The notes: a model not told the origin generated them from the sequence alone. A DNA stretch of 64,000 bases from Methylobacterium radiodurans (GCF_003173735.1 NZ_CP029551.1:3186001-3250000), one strand, 5' to 3'. Counted from the stretch's first letter, positions 46,566-56,449 are shown. Numbers and translations are program-made.

Positions 46566-47234
46566 CTACTCCGACCAGCGCAGGGCGGCGGCAGCCGCCA
46601 GGGTGCCGACCACCGCCGCGATCAGGCTGAGGGCCCCGAGGACCGCGAGCGGCGTCGTGAAGGGCACCGTGCCGCCCGCGGCCGCCTCGGTCGCCGAGAC
46701 GCCGAAGATCAGGGTCGGCACCATCAGGGGCAGCACGAGCACCGCGAGGATCAGCCCGCCCCGGCGGATCGAGGCGGTGAGTGCCGCGCCGACCGCGCCG
46801 ATGAAGGTGAGCGCCGGGGTGCCGACGAGGAGGGTCAGCGCGGTCGCCCCCATGGCGGTGCCGTCGAGGGCGACCAGCAGGCCGAAGAGTGGCGAGGCCA
46901 GCGCGAGCGGCAGGCCGGTGGTCAGCCAGTGCGCCGCGACCTTGGCCAGCACCACGAGTTCGAGGGGTGCCGGCGCGGCGGTCATCAGGTCGAGGGAGCC
47001 GTCCTCCTCGTCGGCCTGGAACAGGCGGTCGAGGCCGATGAGCGTCGCCAGCACTGCCGCGAGCCAGAGGATCGCCGGGCCGATCCGCGCGAGCAGGTTG
47101 AGATCGGGCCCGAGCGCGAAGGGGATTAGCGCCACGATCATCAGGAAGAAGACGAGCGAGAGCGCGCCGGAGCCGCCGACGCGGGCGGCCAACGCGAGGT
47201 CGCGGGCGACGAGGGCCGAGACGATGCCGATCAC
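46566..47234 (-). CDS. ccmB: Heme exporter protein CcmB
   Basis: 222-aa inner-membrane permease subunit of the CcmAB heme-handling ABC transporter. About six hydrophobic helices; the LDRLFQADEEDGSLDLM segment after helix 2 is the family's signature cytoplasmic loop. It starts at a GTG (47234) overlapping the ccmA stop (GTGA). Confidence 0.94.
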   Translation of the reverse strand: MIGIVSALVARDLALAARVGGSGALSLVFFLMIVALIPFALGPDLNLLARIGPAILWLAAVLATLIGLDRLFQADEEDGSLDLMTAAPAPLELVVLAKVAAHWLTTGLPLALASPLFGLLVALDGTAMGATALTLLVGTPALTFIGAVGAALTASIRRGGLILAVLVLPLMVPTLIFGVSATEAAAGGTVPFTTPLAVLGALSLIAAVVGTLAAAAALRWSE

Positions 47235-47881
47235 GCCCAGTCCTCCGGATCCGCGTCCAAGGTCGAGGGCGCCGCGCCAGGCTCCGGTGCGGCGAGCGCC
47301 AGGGTGCGGGCGTCCTCCAGGCCCAGCGCCTGGTGGGTCGCCGCCACGACGAGGCCGCCCGAAGCCCGGTGCTCGGCCATCAGCCCGGCGAGCAGGCCCT
47401 GCGAGGCCGTGTCGAGGGCCGCCGTCGGTTCGTCGAGGAGCCAGAGCGGCCGGTGGCAGACGAGGAGGCGGGCAAGCGCCACCCGGCGGCGCTGCCCGGC
47501 CGAGAGATAGGCCACCGGCAGGTCGTGGGCGTGGCCGAGTCCGAGGCGCTCCAGGGCCTGCCGCGGCGCGGTCCGGGGCGCCCCGAGCAGCGCCTGCGCG
47601 AAGGCGAGGTTCTCGCCCGCCGTCAGCGCCGCCTTCAGCCCATCCCGGTGGCCGACCGCGTGCAGGCACTCGGGCAGGCTCGCCTCACCGACGTCTGCGG
47701 CCCGTACCCGGCCAGCGTCCGGCCGCAGCCGGCCCGCCAGGATCGCCAGCAGGCTCGACTTGCCGGCCCCGTTGCGCCCGGTCACCGCCAGCGCCTCGCC
47801 GGGGCCGAGCGCGAACGACAGGCCCGCGAAGACGCGCCGCCCCGAGCGCCGGCAGGCCAGATCCTCGACGCTGAGCCGCAC
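47231..47881 (-). CDS. ccmA: Heme exporter ATP-binding protein CcmA
   Basis: 216-aa ABC ATPase that powers release of heme-loaded CcmE. Walker A GRNGAGKSS, signature YLSAGQRRRVALARL, Walker B LWLLDEPT with the downstream ATHQ switch. The GTG at 47881 (RLSVEDLAC) is preferred: it has AGGGGGA upstream and gives the normal length, whereas the ATG at 47941 has no ribosome site. First gene of the ccm group. Confidence 0.93.
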   Translation of the reverse strand: MRLSVEDLACRRSGRRVFAGLSFALGPGEALAVTGRNGAGKSSLLAILAGRLRPDAGRVRAADVGEASLPECLHAVGHRDGLKAALTAGENLAFAQALLGAPRTAPRQALERLGLGHAHDLPVAYLSAGQRRRVALARLLVCHRPLWLLDEPTAALDTASQGLLAGLMAEHRASGGLVVAATHQALGLEDARTLALAAPEPGAAPSTLDADPEDWA

Positions 47882-48051
47882 GGCCCGTCCCCCTTTCGCG
47901 CGGGCCGGACGCCCCGTCCGACCCTTGAGCCCACGCCTCATGCCCGATCGCGCGGCGGAACGGAACGGCGCGGCCCGGCGTAAGTGGTCTGCGGCAACGG
48001 ATGGGCGCCAGACGCCCGCGGGCCGCGTGGGGGTACCGGAGGGCTCACGTC

Positions 48052-48237
48052 ATGCCGACGACGACCGCACACCGCGCCCCGAGCGAGGCGGAGATTCGCG
48101 AGAGCCCGGACGCCGCCGCGGGCCTGCGCCTCGTGCGGGCGCGCCTCGACCTGTGCACGCCCGACGAGCGGCAGGCTTTCTGGGAGGCGGTGCGCCGCTG
48201 CTTCGGCGGGCCGGCGCCGGAGGAGGCGGGCACGTAG
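48052..48237 (+). CDS. Small hypothetical protein
   Basis: 61-aa protein (MPTTTAHRAPSEAEIRESPD ... PDERQAFWEAVRRCFGG) with one predicted C-terminal helix. GGAGGG lies 8 bases before the ATG. No family recognised. It precedes cckA by 155 bp. Confidence 0.6.
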   Translation: MPTTTAHRAPSEAEIRESPDAAAGLRLVRARLDLCTPDERQAFWEAVRRCFGGPAPEEAGT

Positions 48238-48325
48238 TCCGCCGCGGACCCCGTCCCGCCGCCCAGGGGCCGCGCGGGCCCCGCAAAGCTACCGCCCATG
48301 CACACTTTTCCCGTAAGACGGGCGC

Positions 48326-48377
48326 GGTGACGGCCCCCTTGCCGTCACCGGGCCCGGGGCCTAACCGGGTCCGGTTA
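48326..48377 (+). promoter_or_regulatory. Two inverted repeats in the cckA leader
   Basis: GGTGACGGC-CCCCTT-GCCGTCACC (48326-48349) is a perfect 9-bp stem, and TAACCGG-GT-CCGGTTA (48362-48377) a perfect 7-bp inverted repeat, both within 70 bases of the cckA start. They could be an operator plus a leader hairpin, or a terminator of the small gene plus an operator. Confidence 0.4.
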
Positions 48378-48392
48378 CTGGATTGATGCGTG

Positions 48393-51137
48393 ATGGCCGA
48401 GTTGTCAGGACCCACGACGCCCGTCGCGACGCCCGTGCCGGGCTCGATCGACCGGTCCGAGCGGCCGGGCCGGGTCGGGCTCCTGCTCGTTCTGGCGGGG
48501 CTCCTCGTGGGCGCGGCCATCGGCCTCTCCTTCGTCGCCAACGAGCAGGCGCAGTCGCTCATCGTCTGGCTGCTGGCGCTGCTCGCCATGGCGGGCGTGT
48601 TCTTCCTGTTCGCCCTGGCGATCGGCGCGATCCAGCTCGCGGGGCAGGGAGCGCGGGACGACATCACCAAGGCGATCGTGGACGGCTCGCCGGACGCCGC
48701 CCTGGTGGCGGAGGAGGGGGGCCGCCTGATCTACGCCAACGAGGCCTATCTGCAGGTCGCGGGCGGCGACAGCTTCTCGAACCTGCGCTCGGTCGAGCGG
48801 GTCTTCGTCGGCTCGCCGGAGGTGTCGGAGGCGGTCTACCGCCTGTCCCAGGCCTCCCGCGACGGGCGCAGCCACACCGAGGAGATCCGCATGGCGCCCC
48901 CGCCCCGGGGCGGCGCCCGGGACTTCGCGTGGTACCGCATCCACGTGCGCCCGCTGCCCCGGCCGGGCCGGGCCGCCGCGCTCTGGACGGTCTCCGACAT
49001 CACCGCCGAGCGCGAGCGCCAGGAGAACGTCTTCCAGGAACTCCAGCACGCGATCGACTATCTCGACCACGCGCCGGCGGGCTTCCTGTCGATCGATCCG
49101 CAGGGAGCGATCGTCTACATGAACGCGACGCTCGCGGCCTGGCTCGGCTACGACCTCGCGACCGTGGGCTCGGGCGGGCCCCACCTCTCGGAGATCGCAC
49201 CCGGCGCCGAGGCGCTGACCCGCAGCGTCGGCCTGCCGGGCGAGGTGCGCACCGACCGGTTCGACCTGGACCTGCGCCGCCGCAACGGCCACCCGCTGCC
49301 GGCCCGGCTCTACCACCGCATCGCCTTCGGCAAGGACGGCAAGCCCGGTGCCTCGCGCACCTTCGTGATCAACCGCTCGGCGGGGGCCGAGTTCGACGAG
49401 CCGCAGCGCGCCGCCGAGGTGCGGCTCGCCCGCTTCCTCAACAACTCGCCGATCGCCATCGCGACGCTCGACCGCTCGGGCCGGATCGCCCGGGCCAACG
49501 CCTCCTTCGCGCGGCTCTTCGGCACCCTGCCGAGCCACACCGTCGAGGAGGCGGGCGAGACCGCTCAGGACGCCACCGTCCACGAGCCGAACGTCACCGA
49601 CGCGCTCACGGATCGCGAGGGCGTGGACGCGGCGCTCGCCAAGGCGGCGGGCGGCCTCTCCGAGATCGCGCCGATCGAGGTGAGCCTGAAGGGTCCGGGC
49701 AACCGCTCGGCCCGGGTCTGGCTCATCACCGCCGGCGGCACCGGCGAGGCGCTCGACGAGGACGAGCGCGAGTCGGTGATCCTCTACGCACTCGACACCA
49801 CGGCGCAGCGCCAGCTGGAACAGCAGGTAGCGCAGTCGCAGAAGATGAACGCGGTCGGCCAGCTCGCGGGCGGCATCGCGCACGACTTCAACAACGTGCT
49901 GCAGGCGATCATCGGCTACTCGGACCTGCTGCTGGCGAGCCACCGGCCGACCGACCCGGCCTTCCAGGACATCATGCAGATCAAGCAGAACGCCAACCGG
50001 GCCGCGGGCCTGGTGCGGCAGCTGCTGGCCTTCTCGCGCCGCCAGACCCTGCGGCCGGAGGTGATGAATGTCGGCGAGTCGCTCTCCGAATTGACCCTGC
50101 TGCTCAAGCGACTGCTCGGCGAGCGGGTCGGGCTGGAGCTGAAGCACGGCCGCGAGGTCTGGCCCGTCAAGGCCGACGTCAACCAGTTCGAGCAGGTGAT
50201 CGTGAACCTCGCGGTCAACGCCCGCGACGCGATGCCGGGCGGCGGCAAGCTCTTTATCCGCACCACCAACGTGGCCGATCCGGGCCCCGACGCCGTCGCG
50301 GACGGCCGCGGCGGGCCGCCGCCGGGCGACCACGTGTTGATCGAGGTGCAGGACACGGGCGAGGGCATCCCGCCCGAGATCATGGAGAAGATCTTCGAGC
50401 CGTTCTTCACCACGAAGGAGATCGGCAAGGGCACGGGCCTCGGGCTCTCGACGGTGTTCGGCATCGTCAAGCAGTCGGGCGGCACGATCGACGTGCAGTC
50501 GGTCGTGGGCGAGGGCACCGTCTTCAAGATCTACCTGCCGCGCCACGTGCCGGAGGCGCTGCCCGAGCCCGCTCCGGAGACCGCGCCCGAATCCGGGCCC
50601 AGGGCGGCCGAGACCGCCGCGCCGGCCCTGCCGCCCGCAAGCTACCCGCCGGCCAAGGGCGCCGAGGCCGCGTCGGCCGCGGCCCCTGCATCGGAGGTCG
50701 AGCGCGCCGCCCCGCCGGCCGCGGCCACCCCCAAGCCCGCTCCGCGCAAGCCCTCGGCGGACCATACCGGGCAGGGCACGATCCTGCTGGTCGAGGACGA
50801 GGATCCGGTGCGGGCGGTCAACAGCCGGGCGCTCTCGGCCCGCGGCTACACGGTGCTGGAGGCGGCCTCCGGCATCGAGGCGCTGCAGATCGTGCGCGCG
50901 GGCGACCACGTCATCGACCTCATCGTCTCAGACGTGGTGATGCCCGAGATGGACGGGCCGACGCTGCTCGGCGAGGTGCGCAAGCACCTGCCGGAGCTGA
51001 AGGTCATCTTCGTCTCGGGCTACGCGGAGGACGCCTTCCGCAAGAACCTGCCGGAGGGCGAGGCCTTCAACTTCCTGCCCAAGCCCTTCAGCCTGAAGCA
51101 GCTCGTCGAGACCGTGAAGAAGACGATGGCGGCGTAG
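48393..51137 (+). CDS. cckA: Cell-cycle hybrid histidine kinase CckA
   Basis: 914-aa hybrid kinase at the top of the phosphorelay to ChpT, CtrA and CpdR that controls cell cycle and development in Alphaproteobacteria. Two N-terminal membrane helices (about 30-80), PAS-type domains (about 95-470), HisKA with H497 in [13 protein letters not shown], HATPase ([21 protein letters not shown]), a proline/alanine-rich linker (about 720-785), and a C-terminal receiver with D847 in [11 protein letters not shown]. The arrangement is diagnostic. The ATG at 48393 follows an in-frame GTG at 48390, either of which could start it. Confidence 0.93.
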   Translation: MAELSGPTTPVATPVPGSIDRSERPGRVGLLLVLAGLLVGAAIGLSFVANEQAQSLIVWLLALLAMAGVFFLFALAIGAIQLAGQGARDDITKAIVDGSPDAALVAEEGGRLIYANEAYLQVAGGDSFSNLRSVERVFVGSPEVSEAVYRLSQASRDGRSHTEEIRMAPPPRGGARDFAWYRIHVRPLPRPGRAAALWTVSDITAERERQENVFQELQHAIDYLDHAPAGFLSIDPQGAIVYMNATLAAWLGYDLATVGSGGPHLSEIAPGAEALTRSVGLPGEVRTDRFDLDLRRRNGHPLPARLYHRIAFGKDGKPGASRTFVINRSAGAEFDEPQRAAEVRLARFLNNSPIAIATLDRSGRIARANASFARLFGTLPSHTVEEAGETAQDATVHEPNVTDALTDREGVDAALAKAAGGLSEIAPIEVSLKGPGNRSARVWLITAGGTGEALDEDERESVILYALDTTAQRQLEQQVAQSQKMNAVGQLAGGIAHDFNNVLQAIIGYSDLLLASHRPTDPAFQDIMQIKQNANRAAGLVRQLLAFSRRQTLRPEVMNVGESLSELTLLLKRLLGERVGLELKHGREVWPVKADVNQFEQVIVNLAVNARDAMPGGGKLFIRTTNVADPGPDAVADGRGGPPPGDHVLIEVQDTGEGIPPEIMEKIFEPFFTTKEIGKGTGLGLSTVFGIVKQSGGTIDVQSVVGEGTVFKIYLPRHVPEALPEPAPETAPESGPRAAETAAPALPPASYPPAKGAEAASAAAPASEVERAAPPAAATPKPAPRKPSADHTGQGTILLVEDEDPVRAVNSRALSARGYTVLEAASGIEALQIVRAGDHVIDLIVSDVVMPEMDGPTLLGEVRKHLPELKVIFVSGYAEDAFRKNLPEGEAFNFLPKPFSLKQLVETVKKTMAA

Positions 51138-51164
51138 CCGCGCCGCGCCGTCCGAAAGCTCACC

Positions 51165-51200
51165 CCCCGGCCTTCCGCCATGCGCGGCGGAAGGCCGGGG
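51165..51200. terminator. Hairpin between convergent cckA and ybaB
   Basis: CCCCGGCCTTCCGCC and GGCGGAAGGCCGGGG form a perfect 15-bp stem with a 6-base loop, midway between the convergent stops. No T-tract on either side, but position and strength suggest termination for both. Confidence 0.5.
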
Positions 51201-51210
51201 TCGGCCGCGC

Positions 51211-51534
51211 CTAGAACGGCAGCTTCATGCCGGGCGGCAGGGGGAGGCCCTTGGTCAGCTCGGCCATGCGCTCCTGCGCCACCTGCTCGGCCTTGCCGCG
51301 GGCGTCGTTGATCGCGGCGACCACCAGATCCTCCAGGATCTCGCGCTCGTCGGCGACCATCAGGCTCGCGTCGATCTGCACCGCCTTGGCCAGGCCCTTG
51401 GCGGTCATCGTGACCCGCACGGCGTCGCCGCCGGCCGCGCCCGTGACCTCGACGGCGTCGAGTTCGGATTGCAGGTTGGCCATCTTCTCCTGCATGGCCT
51501 GGGCCTGCTTCATGATGCCCATGAGGTCGCGCAT
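51211..51534 (-). CDS. ybaB: YbaB/EbfC family nucleoid-associated protein
   Basis: 107-aa DNA-binding protein of the YbaB/EbfC family, which forms dimers resembling tweezers. MGIMKQAQAMQEKMANLQSE and the C-terminal LPLPPGMKLPF are typical. It is the conserved partner downstream of dnaX (59 bp apart). Bacterial recR often follows; it does not here. Confidence 0.93.
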   Translation of the reverse strand: MRDLMGIMKQAQAMQEKMANLQSELDAVEVTGAAGGDAVRVTMTAKGLAKAVQIDASLMVADEREILEDLVVAAINDARGKAEQVAQERMAELTKGLPLPPGMKLPF

Positions 51535-51592
51535 GCGGCTCGTCCCGTCTCTCTGATGATGGCCCGGATGTAAGGCGCCGCCGCGCGCGGCG

Positions 51593-53473
51593 CTACGCCT
51601 CGTCGTCGGCGCCCTCCGCCTCGGCGGCGTCGGCCTCGCCCAGGATCTCGACCTCGGCGGTCGCCGCGCCCTCGGGCGCGAGATCGCGCACGTCGACGAT
51701 CTGCGCGCCGGGGAAGCGGGCCATCACCTCGCGCACCAGCGGGTGGGCGGCGGCGCTCTCGCGGCGGCTGGCGTCGGCGGCGCGGCTCTGCTGGTCGAGG
51801 GTGGAGGCTCCCTCCTCGCGGGCGAGCGTGACGACCCAGCGCTGGCCGGTCCAGGCCTCGATCGCGCGGGCGAGGTCGGTCGCGAGCGTCTTGCGCCCGC
51901 CCTCGGCGAGACGGAACTCGATGCGGCCCGTCTCGAAGCGGACCAAGTGGACGTCGCGCTCCAACGCCGCCTTCAACAAGATGTCGCGGCGCTCGCCGGC
52001 CAGCGCGACGACGTCCTCGAAGCGGGCGAGCCGGGGGCCGGCCGTCTCGACCGCGCGCACGGGCGGTACGGCAGGCGAAGGGGCCGACTCCGGCGCCGGC
52101 ACCAGCGGCTGGCGGGCGGGGGCCGCCCCGCCCTGCGCCGCCCGCGACGGGGTCGGACGCTCGGGCTGCGCCTCCGCGGCGAGCGCGGGCGCCGGGGGCG
52201 GGGATGGACGGACGGCGGGGGTGCCCGCGGGCTCGCCGCCGGCCAGGGCCTCGGCGCGGAGCTGGCGCAGGGCCTCGTCAGGCGTGGGCAGGTCGGCCGC
52301 GTAGGCGAGGCGGACCAGCGCCATCTCGGCCGCCGCCAGCGGACGGGGCGCGGCCTGCACCTCGGGCAGCGCCTTGAGCAGGATCTGCCAGGCCCGCGAG
52401 AGAGCCCGCACCGAGAGCCGTTGCGCGAAGGCCGCCCCGCGGGTGCGCTCGACCTCGCTCAGCGTCGGGTCGGCGGCGGCCGCCTCCGGCACCAGCTTCA
52501 GGCGGGTGACGAGGTGGGTGAAGCCGGCGAGATCCGAGAGCACCACGGCCGGGTCGGCGCCGGAATCGTACTGCGCGCGCAGCTCCGCGAAAGCCGCCGG
52601 TACGTCGCCGCGCATCGCCGCCTCGAACAGGTCGACGATGCGGCCCCGGTCGGCGAGCCCCAGCATGTCGCGCACGCCGGCACCCGTGACCGTGCCCGCC
52701 CCGTGCGCGATCGCTTGGTCGAGCAGCGAGAGCGCGTCGCGCACCGAGCCCTCGGCGGCGCGCACCAGGGCGGCGAGCGCCTCGTCCTCGACCGCGACGC
52801 CCTCGGCGGCGCAGATCTTCCGGAGATGGCCGGAGAGCACGTCGGCCTCGACCCGGCGCAGGTCGAAGCGCTGGCAGCGCGACAGGATCGTGACCGGGAC
52901 CTTGCGGATCTCGGTCGTCGCGAACACGAACTTGGCGTGTGGCGGCGGCTCCTCCAGGGTCTTCAGGAAGGCGTTGAAGGCCTTCTCCGAGAGCATGTGG
53001 ACCTCGTCCACGATGTAGACCTTGTAGCGGGCCGACACGGGCGCGTAGCGGATGCCGTCGATGATGCCGCGCACGTCGTCGATGCCGGTATGCGAGGCGG
53101 CGTCCATCTCCAGCACGTCCATGTGCCGGGATTCCATGATGGCCTGGCAGTGGGTGCCGAGTTCCGGCATCGTCACAGTGGGGCCCGTATCAGGCACGCC
53201 CGCGCGGAGGTAGTTCAAGCCGCGGGCCAGGATGCGGGCCGTGGTGGTCTTGCCGACGCCGCGCACGCCGGTCAGCATCCAGGCCTGCGGGATGCGGCCG
53301 GCCGCGAAGGCGTTGGCGAGCGTGCGCACCATGGCACCCTGGCCGATCAGGTCGTCGAAGTTCTGGGGACGGTACTTGCGGGCGAGCACCCGGTAGGGCG
53401 CGGCCGCCGCGGGGGCGGCGGGAAATCCGGGAAGCCCCGGCTCGTCGTCAGGGGTGCCCGTGCGCGCGTCCAT
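51593..53473 (-). CDS. dnaX: DNA polymerase III subunit gamma/tau
   Basis: 626-aa clamp-loader ATPase of the replicase. N-terminal AAA+ module: Walker A GVRGVGKTT (about 69-77), Walker B VYIVDEVHMLS, sensor TTEIRKVPVTILSRCQRFDLR. The middle helical domain III (about 240-390) is followed by a proline/alanine-rich linker (about 405-490) and a C-terminal tau-like domain. The usual zinc cysteines of enteric DnaX are not conserved, as in other Alphaproteobacteria. It lies just after the SRP RNA gene. Confidence 0.95.
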   Translation of the reverse strand: MDARTGTPDDEPGLPGFPAAPAAAAPYRVLARKYRPQNFDDLIGQGAMVRTLANAFAAGRIPQAWMLTGVRGVGKTTTARILARGLNYLRAGVPDTGPTVTMPELGTHCQAIMESRHMDVLEMDAASHTGIDDVRGIIDGIRYAPVSARYKVYIVDEVHMLSEKAFNAFLKTLEEPPPHAKFVFATTEIRKVPVTILSRCQRFDLRRVEADVLSGHLRKICAAEGVAVEDEALAALVRAAEGSVRDALSLLDQAIAHGAGTVTGAGVRDMLGLADRGRIVDLFEAAMRGDVPAAFAELRAQYDSGADPAVVLSDLAGFTHLVTRLKLVPEAAAADPTLSEVERTRGAAFAQRLSVRALSRAWQILLKALPEVQAAPRPLAAAEMALVRLAYAADLPTPDEALRQLRAEALAGGEPAGTPAVRPSPPPAPALAAEAQPERPTPSRAAQGGAAPARQPLVPAPESAPSPAVPPVRAVETAGPRLARFEDVVALAGERRDILLKAALERDVHLVRFETGRIEFRLAEGGRKTLATDLARAIEAWTGQRWVVTLAREEGASTLDQQSRAADASRRESAAAHPLVREVMARFPGAQIVDVRDLAPEGAATAEVEILGEADAAEAEGADDEA

Positions 53474-53554
53474 GCGACCATCTGGAGAGGCGCCGGGCGA
53501 CCGCTCCCGACCGCGCGGGTCGCAGCGGTCCGCGATGCGCGGCGCATCGGAAAA

Positions 53555-53652
53555 GGGTGGGAGGCTGGACGAAGACCCGCTCGGGCTCGTTAGGGCTGCT
53601 TCCTTCCGGACCTGACCCGGTTGGCGAGTGATACGTCCCTCACCAACCCCCC
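53555..53652 (-). ncRNA. ffs: Small signal recognition particle RNA (4.5S-like)
   Basis: RNA of the bacterial SRP that binds Ffh and targets membrane proteins. On the minus strand the universally conserved apical segment GGTCAGGTCCGGAAGGAAGC (with AGCC after it) is present. The 5' GGGGGG and GGACG segments pair with 3' CGTCC and CCCACCC to close the helix. A T-run (TTTT, on the minus strand at 53551-53554) marks the end. The ends are estimated to within a few bases. It lies directly upstream of dnaX, the usual alphaproteobacterial position. Confidence 0.93.
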
Positions 53653-53758
53653 GCCGCCTATATGGCCGGACGGTTCGCCGGATGCAAGCCGGGCCCGGGT
53701 TGAGCCGGCGCGCGGGGGCGGCCATGCTGCACCGGAGCGACAGCCGGGGAGGGGGCGG

Positions 53759-54223
53759 ATGCGGATCGACCGGGGCCGGACGATGGCCGCCGCGCTGGCG
53801 AGCGTGCTGCTCGCGGGCGGCGCGGGCGCGGCCGGGGATTGGCAGGGCCGCTACCGCTGGGAGGCGGTGGGCGGCCGGACCGCGGGCGGCACGGGAATCG
53901 CCGTCACCTACGACCTCGCGATCGGGCCGCCGGGCGCGCGGGGCGGCTGCCTGCTCACCGCGCAGGGCTTCCAGACCGACGAGCGTATCCTCTGCAAAGC
54001 GGAGGCCGGCGCGCGGGGCCTGACGGTCGCCTTCCACAGCTACGCGGACGGGCGGACGGTGAACCGCTACGGGGTCGCGGTGCACCAGCCGGGCGAGCCG
54101 CTGTTCACGCTGACACGCGAGGCGACACGCGGGGAGAGCGGGTTGATCACCCGCCTGCAGGGCCTGCGCCCCTTGAACGAGGGCGCGCCGGTGTCCGGCA
54201 CCTTCTTCGCGCGGGTGCCGTAG
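53759..54223 (+). CDS. Secreted DUF5991-like protein
   Basis: 154-aa protein with a signal peptide (MRIDRGRTMAAALASVLLAG, cleavage near AGA at about 25). The mature part is a beta-rich domain (WQGRYRWEAVGGRTAGGTG; GGCLLTAQGFQTDERILC) that I would place with DUF5991-type proteins. One Cys pair may be disulfide-bonded. Function unknown. GGAGGGGGCGG precedes the ATG. Confidence 0.65.
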   Translation: MRIDRGRTMAAALASVLLAGGAGAAGDWQGRYRWEAVGGRTAGGTGIAVTYDLAIGPPGARGGCLLTAQGFQTDERILCKAEAGARGLTVAFHSYADGRTVNRYGVAVHQPGEPLFTLTREATRGESGLITRLQGLRPLNEGAPVSGTFFARVP

Positions 54224-54270
54224 TGCCCAAACGCGCGGCCTTCGCCCGGGCGGGCCGATCGGGTTGCATC

Positions 54271-54466
54271 CCCTCTCCCCGCCGTGCGGGGAGAGGGCCA
54301 CGTCTCCCCCAGGTCGGGAAGCGTGGCGAGGCAGAAGCCGATGGTGGGGAGGCTTCTCCGGAAGAGACTCCTGCGTGAAGCCCCCTCACCGCCGCTCCGG
54401 CTTCGCCTGCGCTTCCTGTCCGCACGACAAGGTGCGGACTGGCCTCTCCCCGCAAGCGGGAAGAGG
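54271..54466. repeat. Mosaic palindromic intergenic element
   Basis: The element begins with CCCTCTCCCCGC-CGT-GCGGGGAGAGGG (54271-54297, perfect 12-bp stem), contains GTCCGCAC-GACAAG-GTGCGGAC (54418-54439) and ends with CCTCTCCCCGC-AA-GCGGGAAGAGG (54443-54466, one mismatch). It fills the space between two convergent genes. Same style of C/G-rich palindromes as the element at 18086-18257. Confidence 0.75.
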
Positions 54467-54477
54467 GGGAGCCCGTC

Positions 54478-54735
54478 TCACTCGGCCTTGCGCTTGACGA
54501 TGGCGAGGCTCTGCGGATCGAGCTTGAGGTCGAACTTCTTGCCGGCGGCGTCGATCGCGTCGTCCACCTCGATCATGCCGTCGTCGAGCTCGATCTCGTC
54601 CCATTTGGTGAAGCCCTCCTGCCGCAGCATGGCCTCGACCTTGGCCTGCTGATCGGGAGGCAGCTTCTGGTCGGCTCGCGCCAGGGTGCAGAGGCCGAGC
54701 GAGAGGGCGGCGGCGAGGATGAGGGTCGGGCGCAT
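54478..54735 (-). CDS. PepSY domain secreted protein
   Basis: 85-aa protein with a signal peptide (MRPTLILAAALSLGLCTLA, cleavage near ARA at about 21) and one PepSY-type domain: EGFTKWDEIELDDG and EVDDAIDAAGKKFDLKLDP. PepSY domains are periplasmic inhibitor or binding modules. AGGAGACG before the ATG at 54735 fixes the start against a longer version. Function unknown. Confidence 0.8.
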   Translation of the reverse strand: MRPTLILAAALSLGLCTLARADQKLPPDQQAKVEAMLRQEGFTKWDEIELDDGMIEVDDAIDAAGKKFDLKLDPQSLAIVKRKAE

Positions 54736-54910
54736 GCGATCGTCTCCTGGCATGTCGTTCGAGAGCCGGATCTCGCGCTGGCCGCGCAGGTCCGGACCCG
54801 GTGAACGGACCGGCGGCCTGCCTGTTCCTGGGCCCTCCCAGCGACGACTCCAGATTGTCAGCGGCCACGCTCAAGCTTAGGCTTATCCTCCCGGTCCGAG
54901 GATTTCCCAC

Positions 54911-56446
54911 ATGGTCACCCGCGTCGCCACCGTCGCCTTCGAGGGGATCGAGGCGCGGGCCGTCGACGTCCAGGTGCAGATCATCCCGGGCACGGTGCAG
55001 TTCGCGGTCGTCGGCCTGCCCGACAAGGCCGTGGCCGAGTCGCGCGAGCGGGTGCGGGGCGCGCTGATCGCCTCCGGGCTGGCGCTGCCGGCCAAGCGCA
55101 TCACCGTCAACCTCGCGCCAGCCGACCTGCCGAAGGAGGGCTCGCACTACGACCTGCCGATCGCGCTGGGCGTGATGGCGGCGATCGGCGCGATCCCGGT
55201 CGACGCGCTCGGCGGCTACTGCGTGCTCGGCGAACTCGCCCTCGACGGCACGATCACGGCGGTGAACGGGGTGCTGCCGGCCGCGATCGCGGCGGGGGCC
55301 CGCGGCCTCGGGCTGATCTGCCCCGCTCCCTGCGGCCCGGAGGCGGCATGGGCCGGCGGCGACCTCGACGTGCTGGCGCCGCGCTCGCTGATCCAGCTCG
55401 CCAACCACTTCAAGGGCAGCCAGGTCATGGCCCGGCCGGAGCCCGCGATCGCCGCACTGACCGGACCGCTGCCGGACCTGCGCGACATCAAGGGCCAGGA
55501 GGGCGCCAAGCGCGCCCTGGAGATCGCCGCGAGCGGCGGCCACAATCTCCTGATGAACGGCCCTCCGGGCGCCGGCAAGTCGATGCTGGCGGCACGGCTC
55601 CCCTCGATCCTGCCGCCGCTCACCCCGCGCGAACTCCTCGACATCTCGATGATCCAGTCGGTGGCCGGCGAGCTGCGCGGCGGGGCGCTCTCGACCCGGC
55701 GCCCGTTCCGTCAGCCGCACCACTCGGCCTCGATGGCCGCGCTCGTGGGCGGGGGCCTGGGTGCGCGGCCGGGCGAGGCCTCGCTGGCACATGGCGGGGT
55801 GCTGTTCCTCGACGAATTGCCCGAGTTCACCCCGCAGGTGCTCGACTCGCTGCGCCAGCCGCTCGAGACCGGCGAGATCATGATCGCGCGGGCGAACCAC
55901 CGCGTGGTCTACCCGGCCCGCTTCCAGCTGGTGGCCGCGATGAATCCCTGCCGCTGCGGGCAGGCGCTGGAGCCGGGCTACGCCTGCCGCCGGGGGCCGA
56001 ACGCGCGCTGCATGGCCCAGTACGGCGCCCGGATCTCGGGCCCGCTCCTCGACCGGATCGACCTGCGCATCGAGGTGCCGGCGGTGAGCGCCGCCGACCT
56101 GATCCTGCCGCCGCCGGAGGAGGGCTCGGCCGAGGCCGCCGCCCGGGTCGCGGCAGCGCGCAAGCTTCAGGGGGAGCGCTACGCGGCGCGGGGCCTGTCG
56201 GCGGCCACCACCAACGCGACCTGCCCGGCGACGCTGATCGAGGAGGTGGCGCGGCCCGATGCGGAGGGGGCGGCACTGATCCGCTCGGCGGCCGAGTCCT
56301 TGTGCCTCTCCGCCCGGGGTTTCCACCGGACGCTGCGCCTCGCCCGCACGCTCGCCGACCTCGACGGCGAGGCGACGGTGCGCCGGCTGCATCTGGCCGA
56401 GGCTCTGTCCTATCGCGGTCGGGCCGATCGGCCGGAGGCGGCCTGA
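54911..56446 (+). CDS. comM: YifB/ComM family Mg chelatase-like AAA ATPase
   Basis: 511-aa AAA+ protein. N-terminal S5/Lon-like domain (about 20-150), ATPase core with Walker A GPPGAGKSM (about 217-225) and Walker B GVLFLDELPEF, and a C-terminal Mg-chelatase-type domain with NPCRCGQ. In naturally competent bacteria ComM is a helicase that promotes branch migration during transformation. Most bacteria carry it whether or not transformation is known. It is divergent from the PepSY gene. Confidence 0.93.
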   Translation: MVTRVATVAFEGIEARAVDVQVQIIPGTVQFAVVGLPDKAVAESRERVRGALIASGLALPAKRITVNLAPADLPKEGSHYDLPIALGVMAAIGAIPVDALGGYCVLGELALDGTITAVNGVLPAAIAAGARGLGLICPAPCGPEAAWAGGDLDVLAPRSLIQLANHFKGSQVMARPEPAIAALTGPLPDLRDIKGQEGAKRALEIAASGGHNLLMNGPPGAGKSMLAARLPSILPPLTPRELLDISMIQSVAGELRGGALSTRRPFRQPHHSASMAALVGGGLGARPGEASLAHGGVLFLDELPEFTPQVLDSLRQPLETGEIMIARANHRVVYPARFQLVAAMNPCRCGQALEPGYACRRGPNARCMAQYGARISGPLLDRIDLRIEVPAVSAADLILPPPEEGSAEAAARVAAARKLQGERYAARGLSAATTNATCPATLIEEVARPDAEGAALIRSAAESLCLSARGFHRTLRLARTLADLDGEATVRRLHLAEALSYRGRADRPEAA

Positions 56447-56449
56447 GTC

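Noticed and set aside
48238..48392. CtrA box (TTAA-N7-TTAA) before cckA
   Set aside because: Looked for and not found; only the inverted repeats were seen.
48405..50909. 834-codon minus-strand open frame opposite cckA
   Set aside because: Antisense shadow of a clearly assigned gene.
51593..53473. Missing zinc cysteines in DnaX as an anomaly
   Set aside because: The loss is normal for alphaproteobacterial DnaX, so not a defect.
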